8,623 bases of DNA from Rickettsia typhi (lineage in GTDB: Bacteria > Pseudomonadota > Alphaproteobacteria > Rickettsiales > Deianiraeaceae): contig CAMAVG010000038.1 in the NCBI GenBank assembly GCA_945861605.1, positions 1-8,623 of the forward strand, read 5' to 3'. The translations under genes and the position numbers were made by a program. Shown in pieces: positions 1 to 5,406 of the stretch. The notes under the pieces were generated by a model, which did not search any database, was not told the origin of the DNA, and saw only the letters and a program-made list of their open reading frames with translations. Position 1 is the stretch's first letter, and each line of letters opens with the position of its first letter.

Positions 1-1
1 A

Positions 2-148
2 ACCCTCCTAATCAGCGTCTCCAAAAAAGAACGCAAAAAAATCGCACAAGAAAAAGCCGACGCCGCAAAAGCCATCGCAAAAGCTAAAAAAGACGCTGCC
101 GCAAAAGCCAAAAAAGAAGCCGAAGCCGCTGCTGCCGCCGGAAACTAA
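2..148 (+). CDS. C-terminal end of an unrecognised protein with a Lys/Ala-rich tail (5' end outside window)
   Basis: The open frame enters from the left edge and stops at TAA 146-148, leaving 48 residues. It begins TLLISVSKKERKK and continues as an almost pure Ala/Lys/Glu/Asp helix (KADAAKAIAKAKKDAAAKAK and on), ending in five alanines and GN. Charges alternate with alanines in a way typical of a long single helix or coiled coil, like TolA-type spacers or the cytoplasmic tails of small membrane proteins. The hydrophobic TLLISV just before the basic KKERKK could be the inner edge of a membrane segment, but too little is visible to say. Alanine is coded mostly by GCC and GCA, so this stretch is clearly richer in GC than the genes beside it. 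It converges with the phage-type genes on the other strand. Function unknown; the open frame and composition are seen, the rest is inference. Confidence 0.6.
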   Translation, partial: TLLISVSKKERKKIAQEKADAAKAIAKAKKDAAAKAKKEAEAAAAAGN

Positions 149-153
149 ACATC

Positions 154-180
154 TGCACCTCACCAAAAACTTGAGGTGCA
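154..180. terminator. Hairpin between convergent genes, probable bidirectional terminator
   Basis: A perfect 9-bp inverted repeat, TGCACCTCA (154-162) and TGAGGTGCA (172-180), encloses a 9-base loop. It lies in the 45 bases between two convergent stop codons (148 on plus, 194 on minus), where a shared terminator is expected. No strong U-tract follows on either strand: plus reads CCCCCCAAAA, minus reads GATGTTTAGTTT. Termination efficiency is therefore uncertain. Confidence 0.6.
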
Positions 181-193
181 CCCCCCAAAACCA

Positions 194-577
194 TCAGTTC
201 AAAATAACTTCGACTGTCATTTTTCCCATAAAAAATCCCTCTTGCGTTGGAATCGTTTCACACGAAATCACATGAACATGGTTGATGTCATAGCACTCAA
301 TGTTCCTCGCCAAATCTTCTATTTTCAAACAATTTTCAATGTTTTGCAATGCAATTGATGACGATATTATTGAAAAATCTTTTGTGACAACATCAATCTC
401 CGTAAGGGTTTTCACCTGAAGACCGCTCGCAATTTCTTTTTTCGTTCCGGCAATTATGATGTAAGGGTAGCTCACAATCGCACCCCTGTTTGCAATAACA
501 TCAACGCCCAAATTTGCAGAAATTAGCGTTTGAAAAATTGCATTTTGCACTTGAAAAATCTGATTTTGTATAGACAT
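194..577 (-). CDS. Phage/GTA tail terminator-like protein (DUF3168 type, GTA g8-like)
   Basis: 127 residues from the ATG at 577. The open frame extends to 685, but that start would overlap the preceding gene by over 100 bases; ATG 577 lies 4 bases after its stop and gives the usual DUF3168 length. The N-terminal part (about 1-30) is a helix with a hydrophobic face, as in proteins that cap the tail tube. YPYIIIAG (37-44) corresponds to the '(F/Y)PY(V/I)' strand of the family. After a longer helix (about 76-92), the C-terminal GKMTVEVILN fits the final beta strand of the fold. In Rhodobacter GTA the g8 protein follows g6 and g7 in this order and sits at the connector-tail junction. The call rests as much on gene order and length as on sequence, which is diverged. 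No tail-tube (g9) gene follows; the next gene is convergent. Confidence 0.62.
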   Translation of the reverse strand: MSIQNQIFQVQNAIFQTLISANLGVDVIANRGAIVSYPYIIIAGTKKEIASGLQVKTLTEIDVVTKDFSIISSSIALQNIENCLKIEDLARNIECYDINHVHVISCETIPTQEGFFMGKMTVEVILN

Positions 578-581
578 AAAA

Positions 582-890
582 TTAATTATTAAATTCTGCT
601 TTAATTGTTGTGATGCCACGGAGGCGATCGTGAATTGCATTAACGACCGAATACCGAATGTCATTATATACAACGACATTTTCATAATTCACGCTTTTGT
701 TCATCCAAATTGCAATTTCGATGGTTTGAATTCGCTTTTTTCCGCCCTTGATATCCTTAAAAAAGCCGTCAGATTTCAGCAATTTGCACCAAAAATCGCC
801 AATTTTTTCAGAAGTTTGGATGATCCCGCCGAATGAGTCTCGCGTTTGAATATTTTTTTCAATGACGCATTTTTCGTTAAAACTTGGCAT
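582..890 (-). CDS. Phage/GTA head-tail adaptor (SPP1 gp16 / Phage_H_T_join type, GTA g7-like)
   Basis: 102 residues from the ATG at 890, which lies 4 bases after the upstream stop codon (897-895). The open frame reaches back to 983, but the extra residues are the reverse of the upstream coding region and the family is about 100-110 residues long. Family landmarks appear in order: CVIEKNIQTRDSFGG (8-22, the 'D..GG' turn), a tryptophan at 34 (FWCKLL, the 'W..i' strand), a basic stretch then IEIAIW (57-62), and the hallmark C-terminal run DIRYSVVNAIHDRLRGITTI (77-96), ending in KAEF. That run is the 'y.I..v.d..g....l.l.' ending of head-tail joining proteins, which act as the stopper ring under the connector. 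Placement between g6-like and g8-like genes matches the GTA cluster order. Composition is as AT-rich as its neighbours, so no sign of recent acquisition. Confidence 0.78.
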   Translation of the reverse strand: MPSFNEKCVIEKNIQTRDSFGGIIQTSEKIGDFWCKLLKSDGFFKDIKGGKKRIQTIEIAIWMNKSVNYENVVVYNDIRYSVVNAIHDRLRGITTIKAEFNN

Positions 891-894
891 AAAA

Positions 895-1410
895 TTAAAT
901 ATGAAAATTATTTTCAAGAAATGGGGCGTAAAGATTCTGAACTTGGGCAGTTTCAAACGATGCTTGTCCATTTTGTTGACCATTTTGAATCATTCCGCGG
1001 TTTTCGTAGAGGAAAAATACATGCGAAAATATCGCCATCATTAGCGATTCTCTGCATTTTCCGCCGTCAATTGTGAAAAATACTTCGCATAGCCCCGTCA
1101 ATTCTGGGTTAAGAATTCTAATAATGTAGTCCTTTTGCTCGAATATCACATTATTTTCGGCAATTTTCACCGATGAAACAACTGGAAATCCAATTTTTGG
1201 CAAGATAATAGTGTGGTTTATGTGTGTTTTCATGCAAAAATCTTTCTTGCCAATCACAATTGAGAGCTTTTTTTCCGCATAATCAACCGCCGAGGCAAAA
1301 AAAATCTTGATTAGTTCGTCGTCATCGTTGTGAGTGACTCGCAAAAATCCGCGAAGTTTGGAAATATATTGTTGTGGAAGGTCGTAGTCGTTCACTGTTG
1401 AAATATTCAT
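895..1410 (-). CDS. Phage/GTA head-tail connector protein (phiE125 gp8 / HK97 gp6-like, GTA g6-like)
   Basis: 171 residues, start ATG at 1410. The N-terminus has the form of the connector family: DLPQQYISKLRGFLRVTHND (10-29), then DDELIKIFFASAVDYAEKKL (30-49), matching the common pattern 'a+.hLRvd..dDd.li..li.aA..yae...gr'. The middle is beta-rich, with ILPKIGFPVVSSVKI (69-83) equivalent to 'LP..Pv.sV..v' of the family. The end has RESLMMAIFSHVFFLYENRG (120-139), the 'r.AillLvahwYenRe' helix. The last 30 residues are Gln/Asn-rich and finish NLYAPFLENNFHI, like the 'LL.PyR' end of these proteins. The family forms a ring of twelve below the portal. All main landmarks are present, so the gene looks intact. 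It lies 59 bases after leuC in the same direction, and no portal, protease or capsid gene precedes it. Confidence 0.78.
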   Translation of the reverse strand: MNISTVNDYDLPQQYISKLRGFLRVTHNDDDELIKIFFASAVDYAEKKLSIVIGKKDFCMKTHINHTIILPKIGFPVVSSVKIAENNVIFEQKDYIIRILNPELTGLCEVFFTIDGGKCRESLMMAIFSHVFFLYENRGMIQNGQQNGQASFETAQVQNLYAPFLENNFHI

Positions 1411-1414
1411 ATCG

Positions 1415-1457
1415 TGTTGTATTAATTTCCAGCATTAACCGGAGAAAAAATACAACA
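1415..1457. repeat. Inverted repeat in the leuC-g6 gap
   Basis: TGTTGTATT (1415-1423) is the exact reverse complement of AATACAACA (1449-1457). Further in, TTTCC (1426-1430) can pair with GGAgAA (1441-1446) around one bulged base, leaving a 10-base loop. The structure fills most of the 59-base gap between the leuC stop and the g6-like start and ends four bases before that ATG. No U-tract follows it, so it is more likely a processing, stability or translation-control element than a terminator. Function is inference. Confidence 0.4.
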
Positions 1458-1469
1458 AGGAAGCAGATT

Positions 1470-2867
1470 TCAGATATTTCTTACATCGGTAATTTCGCCA
1501 GCAATTGCACACGCGGCCGCCATAATTGGGCTTGCAAGGTGAGTAATTCCGCCCCTTCCCTGCCTTCCTTCGAAGTTTCGGTTTGAGGTTGAAACGCAAC
1601 GCTCGCCTGATGAAAGCTGGTCGTTATTCATTGCAAGACACATCGAGCAACCTGCATCACGCCATTCAAAGCCGGCTGCCGTGAAGATTTTATTAAGACC
1701 TTCGTCCTCCGCTTGTTTTTTGACTAATCCTGAGCCGGGAACAACCATTGCAAGTTTAATGTTGGGGGCAATTTTTCTGCCCTTCAAAATGTTTGCTGCG
1801 GCGCGGAAATCCTCAATTCGACCATTCGTACACGAGCCAATGAAGACTTTATCGATTTTTACGCCCGCAATTTTTTGACCTTCAACAAACTTGACATATC
1901 CCAGTGCGCGGTTGAAGGATTTGGCTCTTTGCTCGTCGAAATCTTTTTGCATTGGGATGTTTTGGGATACTCCGCAGACATCTTCCGGACTCGTTCCCCA
2001 AGTAATTTGCGGCTCAAGTGTGGAGGCATCGATTTCAACCGTGATATCAAATTTTGCGCCTTCATCTGTTTTGAATTTTTGCCAAAAATTGAGTGCTTTT
2101 TCCCAATTTTCGCCTTTTGGGGCGAGTGGTCTGCCTTTTATGTATTCGAAGGTTTTTTCATCGGGAGCAATTAGCCCTGCTCTTGCACCTGCTTCAATTG
2201 ACATGTTGCAAATCGTCATTCTTTCTTCCATTGAAAGCGATGAAATTGCCTCGCCGGTATATTCCATAACGAATCCCGTTCCGCCAGCAGTGCCAATTTT
2301 GCCAATGATTGCCATGATTAAATCCTTCGCTGTCACGCATTTTTGAAGCTTTCCGCTAACTTTAATTAGCATGTTTTTCGATTTCACGATGCGAAGAGTT
2401 TGCGTTACCATTACATGTTCGACTTCACTCGTGCCAATTCCAAACGCCAAGGCACCAAATGCACCGTGAGTTGCGGTGTGGGAATCCCCGCAGACGAGCG
2501 TCATTCCGGGTTCGGTGAAGCCTTGTTCGGGGCCAACGATGTGAACGACTCCCTGTTTTTCGTGACCCAATGAATAGCAAGTTATGCCATGTTTTTTTGT
2601 GTTTTCTTCAAGAAATTCAACCTGTGCTTTTGATGATTCTTCGTACGAACCTTTACGCCATGAGCCATCTGTTGGGACGTTGTGGTCGGCTACTGCAAGG
2701 TTTTGATATGGATTGCGAACACTTCTGCCAAGTGTTTCAATGCTTTCAAATGCCTGTGGACTTGTGACTTCGTGAATCAGTTGACGATCGATATAAATAA
2801 TATTTTCAGAAATTTTATGATATTCCCAAATTTTATCGTAGAGAGTCAATAGAGGCTTTTGCAACAT
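1470..2867 (-). CDS. leuC: 3-isopropylmalate dehydratase, large subunit
   Basis: 465 residues, essentially the E. coli LeuC length (466), and collinear with it throughout. With LeuD it converts 2-isopropylmalate to 3-isopropylmalate in leucine synthesis, in the cytoplasm, using a [4Fe-4S] cluster. The three cluster cysteines are C346 (GSCTNGR) and C407/C410 (CSMCLAMN). Other landmarks: YIDRQLIHEVTSPQAFE (25-41), DHNVPT (61-66), VCGDSHTATHGAFGALAFGI (125-144), IGTAGGTG (191-198), and the C-terminal TSNRNFEGRQGRGG (427-440), which binds substrate. The ATG at 2867 gives the normal N-terminus and lies 10 bases after the preceding stop codon. No leuD, leuB or leuA is adjacent; the next gene downstream is phage-derived, so LeuD must come from elsewhere. 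No leader peptide or T-box-like element is visible upstream. The protein appears fully functional. Confidence 0.97.
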   Translation of the reverse strand: MLQKPLLTLYDKIWEYHKISENIIYIDRQLIHEVTSPQAFESIETLGRSVRNPYQNLAVADHNVPTDGSWRKGSYEESSKAQVEFLEENTKKHGITCYSLGHEKQGVVHIVGPEQGFTEPGMTLVCGDSHTATHGAFGALAFGIGTSEVEHVMVTQTLRIVKSKNMLIKVSGKLQKCVTAKDLIMAIIGKIGTAGGTGFVMEYTGEAISSLSMEERMTICNMSIEAGARAGLIAPDEKTFEYIKGRPLAPKGENWEKALNFWQKFKTDEGAKFDITVEIDASTLEPQITWGTSPEDVCGVSQNIPMQKDFDEQRAKSFNRALGYVKFVEGQKIAGVKIDKVFIGSCTNGRIEDFRAAANILKGRKIAPNIKLAMVVPGSGLVKKQAEDEGLNKIFTAAGFEWRDAGCSMCLAMNNDQLSSGERCVSTSNRNFEGRQGRGGITHLASPIMAAACAIAGEITDVRNI

Positions 2868-2877
2868 AGTAAATTCG

Positions 2878-3258
2878 TTAAGTATTAACTTTTAAGCGAA
2901 CATTTTCTTTGTATTTGTCAAGTTTTATTTTATCGAAATACTTCGTGGCAAAATATGAATATACAATGCTTTCGTATTCGTCTTTGTCGTCTTGTGTGCT
3001 GCGATTCAACAAAGTTTTCGTGTTATAATATATTTCGATGATATCCTTCAACGCGATGACAATGCTGTGTGCTTTTTGTTGCTCCAATTCGGCGATGACA
3101 TAAGTTAAGGCGATCATCGAATCGTTGAGATTCATTGTATCCATGTGATCAATAATTAATTTTTTCTTAATAATTTCTATTGCATTCATTTCCACAATTT
3201 CATTTTCTGTTATACAATTTTCATCATCCAATTGATATGCATTATTTGACGAAGACAT
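2878..3258 (-). CDS. Unrecognised 126-residue protein between murD and leuC
   Basis: Start ATG at 3258, 28 bases after the murD stop; stop TAA at 2880-2878, 10 bases before leuC. A second in-frame ATG (residue 24) could also serve as start. I do not recognise the family. The first 24 residues are polar and acidic (Ser/Asn/Asp/Glu), probably disordered. Residues about 25-85 look like two or three amphipathic helices (NAIEIIKKKLIIDHMDTMNL, then MIALTYVIAELEQQ and SIVIALKDIIEIYYNTKTLL). After a polar turn (RSTQDDKDE) comes a further helix with several Tyr/Phe (ESIVYSYFATKYFDKIKLDK) and a basic end. There is no signal peptide or membrane segment, so it is probably a small cytoplasmic helical protein. 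Tight packing between two clear genes supports it being real. It is not a recognisable fragment of LeuD, FtsW or any dcw-cluster protein. Confidence 0.7.
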   Translation of the reverse strand: MSSSNNAYQLDDENCITENEIVEMNAIEIIKKKLIIDHMDTMNLNDSMIALTYVIAELEQQKAHSIVIALKDIIEIYYNTKTLLNRSTQDDKDEYESIVYSYFATKYFDKIKLDKYKENVRLKVNT

Positions 3259-3286
3259 AGCGAATTTATATAAATTATATTTTTTA

Positions 3287-4606
3287 TCAAATGTTTTTAA
3301 CTATATTACAAAAATAATCACCGCGATGCTCGAAATCTTTGAATTGATCAAATGATTTGCAAAATGGTGAAAGTAAAATTGAGGAATTGTGAACTTTTTG
3401 TGCCTCGATGTAAAGCGTTTCAGTTGCTTTTTTGATATCGCCGCAAAGGATATATTTTATTTTTCTGTGGGGATTTGCCTCATTATAATGATGGATTTCC
3501 TTTGCAAGAATCGCAGAACATGCGCCAACGATGCCAATTGTTTTCACATTTGCAAATTCCTCTTTAGCAAAAATTCCCGAAATATCATCAACAAGTTTCC
3601 CGCCGGCAATTAAAAAAACCGGTGCATCAAATGCCCGCAATGCGTTGAGTGTGGAATCAAGGTTGGTTGCCTTGCTATCGTTGAAAAATTTTACGCCATT
3701 TTTCGTTGCAATGTGTTGTAATCTGTGGGAAATACCTTGGAATTCGCTGATTGCATTGGCGGTTTTTTCAACATCACACCCATATTGATGACAAACCGCA
3801 AAAGCACATAAAATATTTTCCAAATTATGCTTTCCAAGAAGTTGGATTTTCGGCAATTGGCAAATTTCTAACTCCTTAAAGAAAATTTTATCATTATATA
3901 TATAATAACCGTCGCATTGCGTTTCAATTGAAAATGGAATGACATTTTTGTGTTCAATTGTGAAGTTTTCCAAAATTGATTGATTCACGATTAATGTTTT
4001 TGAAAGCGAGGCAATTTCAAGTTTCGTTTTGTAGTAAAGTGCAACTGAGGGATATCGGTCGAGGTGATCCGGACTTAGATTCGTTATCGCGGAGATATCG
4101 AATTGGATGTTGTGAGTCAGTTCAATTTGTGCGTTTGAAATTTCCACGGCACAAATTTCGGAATTTATAGCATTTTCAAATGGCGATACTCCAATATTTC
4201 CGCACAATGCAGAATTCAAACCGCATTTTTGTAAAATATGATTCAAAAGCGTTGTTGTCGTTGATTTCCCGTTCGTTCCTGTTATGCCAAGATATTCCTT
4301 TTTAGGAAATAGCTTCATGAAGAGTTCGATATCCGAAACCATTGGGATTGCGTTTTCTTCTGCGAATGTGATGAAATTATTTGTTGAATTTTGTGAGCGT
4401 GAATATTTTGTTGAAATTCCGGGGCTGACAATAATTCGTTCAATTTCAAGCGATGACTTTGGAATTTCGTGAATGATATTCTGGGGGAAGTCGGTGTGTG
4501 ATAACGACTGAGGGTTTTCATCAAAAATTGTGAAATCCTTGTTGGTATTTTGAAAAAAATGTGCAAGTGCCCTGCCCGTCCTTCCGTATCCAAGAATAAT
4601 ATTCAT
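3287..4606 (-). CDS. murD: UDP-N-acetylmuramoylalanine--D-glutamate ligase
   Basis: 439 residues, the normal MurD size. It adds D-glutamate to UDP-MurNAc-L-Ala in the cytoplasmic phase of peptidoglycan synthesis. The N-terminal nucleotide-binding part starts LGYGRTGRALA (5-15). The ATP-binding loop is GITGTNGKST (107-116). CGNIG (135-139) and NLSPDHLDRY (176-185) follow, then K195 in YYKTKLEI, aligned with the carbamylated lysine of E. coli MurD (K198). LGKHNLENILCA (257-268), FNDSKATN (308-315) and the C-terminal LLSPFCKSFDQFKDFEHRGD (411-430) are diagnostic for MurD against other Mur ligases. The usual 'E(L/M)SS(F/Y)Q' motif reads EISNAQ (155-160), a visible deviation. The start lies 3 bases after the regulator's stop, so the two are probably co-translated. 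No mraY, ftsW, murG or murC lies beside it, so murD is outside a conventional dcw cluster. Confidence 0.96.
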   Translation of the reverse strand: MNIILGYGRTGRALAHFFQNTNKDFTIFDENPQSLSHTDFPQNIIHEIPKSSLEIERIIVSPGISTKYSRSQNSTNNFITFAEENAIPMVSDIELFMKLFPKKEYLGITGTNGKSTTTTLLNHILQKCGLNSALCGNIGVSPFENAINSEICAVEISNAQIELTHNIQFDISAITNLSPDHLDRYPSVALYYKTKLEIASLSKTLIVNQSILENFTIEHKNVIPFSIETQCDGYYIYNDKIFFKELEICQLPKIQLLGKHNLENILCAFAVCHQYGCDVEKTANAISEFQGISHRLQHIATKNGVKFFNDSKATNLDSTLNALRAFDAPVFLIAGGKLVDDISGIFAKEEFANVKTIGIVGACSAILAKEIHHYNEANPHRKIKYILCGDIKKATETLYIEAQKVHNSSILLSPFCKSFDQFKDFEHRGDYFCNIVKNI

Positions 4607-4609
4607 AAG

Positions 4610-5122
4610 CTATTTCATTTTTTGATAATTTTTAATAAGCTGAAGAAATTCCTGCTGTTTGTCGGGGTCTATCTTCGTTAGGATTTCGATTAGTTCAAGA
4701 ATGAAGTTCTGTTTGATTTCAATTGGGACGAAGTCTTCAGAAACTTTCTTGGCTGATGTGGATTTTAAGGGCTCCTGATGTCCGATTGGTTTCCAGTCTT
4801 CGGCAACATTTTGTATTGGCTGTGACATTGTCAGCATTTCCATTGCGTTATCTTTTGTGGAGCCGATCGTCGTTGGAATGAAATACGCGATTGGTATGTT
4901 GAAGAAATCGGCAACTTGTGTTAATAAGTTTACAGACATTTTATTCTTACCGTTTTCATATTTCTGCGTTTGTTGGAGAGTAAGCCCAAGGAAGTTGGCG
5001 AGGTCTTCTTGTCTTTTGTGGAACATGTTGCGTGCAATTCTAATTCGCATGCCAATTAGCCTGTCAATTTCGCCTGCTGCTATTTTTTGTCCTCTCTTGC
5101 GTGGGGTAACCGTTTCTTGCAT
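4610..5122 (-). CDS. XRE-family helix-turn-helix transcriptional regulator
   Basis: 170 residues from ATG 5122, first gene of the leftward unit. The DNA-binding domain covers about residues 25-81: GMRIRIARNMFHKRQEDLAN (24-43), FLGLTLQQTQKYENGKNKMS (44-63, the turn and recognition helix), then LLTQVADFFNIPIAYFI (66-82). This is the Cro/C1-type fold in the version frequent in alphaproteobacteria ('LGLtfQQvQKYEkG.NRi'). A polar linker (83-135) leads to a C-terminal helix, QNFILELIEILTKIDPDKQQ onward (138-168), resembling the end of those chromosomal regulators. The first 20 residues are basic and probably flexible. There is no protease or ligand domain, so it is not a LexA/CI-type prophage repressor. 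A weak inverted repeat over its own promoter suggests autoregulation. Its target genes cannot be read from the window. Confidence 0.88.
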   Translation of the reverse strand: MQETVTPRKRGQKIAAGEIDRLIGMRIRIARNMFHKRQEDLANFLGLTLQQTQKYENGKNKMSVNLLTQVADFFNIPIAYFIPTTIGSTKDNAMEMLTMSQPIQNVAEDWKPIGHQEPLKSTSAKKVSEDFVPIEIKQNFILELIEILTKIDPDKQQEFLQLIKNYQKMK

Positions 5123-5160
5123 TTTGTTTATATAAAATAATTATTTAATTTTTCCGATTC

Positions 5161-5180
5161 ATAAGCGTATAATAACTTAT
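5161..5180. promoter_or_regulatory. Weak inverted repeat overlapping the regulator's promoter, candidate operator
   Basis: ATAAG (5161-5165) and CTTAT (5176-5180) form a 5-bp inverted repeat with a 10-base spacer. The right arm overlaps the proposed -10 element and the left arm lies near the expected transcription start. Position and two-fold symmetry suit an XRE dimer acting on its own promoter. The arms are short and the region is very AT-rich, so chance is a real alternative. Confidence 0.3.
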
Positions 5181-5204
5181 AATGTATATTATTATAAAAT
5201 TCAA
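5176..5204 (-). promoter_or_regulatory. Sigma-70-type promoter for the regulator-murD-leuC-g6-g8 unit
   Basis: Read on the minus strand, TTGAAT (5204-5199) and TATAAG (5181-5176) are separated by exactly 17 bases and match five of six bases at each consensus element. Transcription would begin near 5169, giving a leader of about 45 bases to the ATG at 5122. In such AT-rich DNA other -10-like matches exist nearby, so this is the best candidate rather than a proven site. Confidence 0.5.
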
Positions 5205-5216
5205 GAAAAACCGATA

Positions 5217-5232
5217 TTTTTTATATAAAAAA
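5217..5232. repeat. 16-bp perfect AT-only palindrome in the divergent control region
   Basis: TTTTTTATATAAAAAA reads the same on both strands. It lies just upstream of the regulator's proposed -35 element. Long A and T runs flanking ATAT suggest bent or easily melted DNA, or an upstream promoter element. Low complexity makes a chance origin possible. Confidence 0.4.
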
Positions 5233-5268
5233 GCATAATATTTCTATTTACCATTGATAATTCACTTA

Positions 5269-5303
5269 TTTTAATATTTCAAGATATTTTTAATATATTT
5301 CAA
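5269..5303. repeat. Imperfect direct repeat in the divergent control region
   Basis: TTTTAATATTTCAA (5269-5282) recurs as TTTTAATATATTTCAA (about 5288-5303), differing by a two-base insertion, with starts about two helical turns apart. It lies between the two divergent promoters. Paired sites on one face of the helix would suit a regulator, but the sequence is low in complexity. The rest of 5123-5406 shows no gene or RNA that I recognise. Confidence 0.3.
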
Positions 5304-5354
5304 ATTGTAAAACTTTGTAACAAAAAAATGTAGAAATAGCAAATAATTTTCTTC

Positions 5355-5384
5355 TTGACTACTTCGCAAAACTGTTTTTATGGG
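5355..5384 (+). promoter_or_regulatory. Probable promoter for purL-kdsD
   Basis: TTGACT (5355-5360) is a near-perfect -35 element. TATGGG (5379-5384), after 18 bases, is the best -10 candidate and matches only the first half of the consensus. Transcription would begin near 5391, leaving a leader of about 15 bases with no Shine-Dalgarno motif. No room remains for a purine riboswitch between this promoter and the ATG at 5407. Confidence 0.45.
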
Positions 5385-5406
5385 TTAGAAAAATAAATTT
5401 CTTGCC

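Noticed and set aside
578..685. Longer N-terminus for the g8-like protein (start at 685)
   Set aside because: It would overlap the g7-like gene by over 100 bases in another frame; ATG 577 gives a 4-base gap and the normal family length.
891..983. Longer N-terminus for the g7-like protein (start at 983)
   Set aside because: It would overlap the end of the g6-like gene by nearly 90 bases, and the added residues resemble no adaptor N-terminus; ATG 890 fits the family.
194..1410. Degraded prophage
   Set aside because: No integrase, repressor with protease domain, attachment repeats, tRNA or broken phage frames are visible; three intact genes in GTA order fit a domesticated block better.
1891..2346. 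151-codon plus-strand open frame inside leuC
   Set aside because: Antisense shadow of a highly conserved gene, with no recognisable motif or plausible context.
3263..3276. 14-bp palindrome AATTTATATAAATT upstream of the 126-aa gene as an operator
   Set aside because: Purely A/T and easily expected by chance in this composition; no promoter of good spacing accompanies it.
4315..4593. 92-codon minus-strand frame within murD
   Set aside because: Alternative frame of the MurD N-terminal region; composition and content are those of a shadow.
5123..5406. Purine riboswitch or small RNA upstream of purL
   Set aside because: The region is nearly pure A/T without the conserved helices of a purine or PRPP-type riboswitch, and the likely promoter leaves only about 15 bases of leader.
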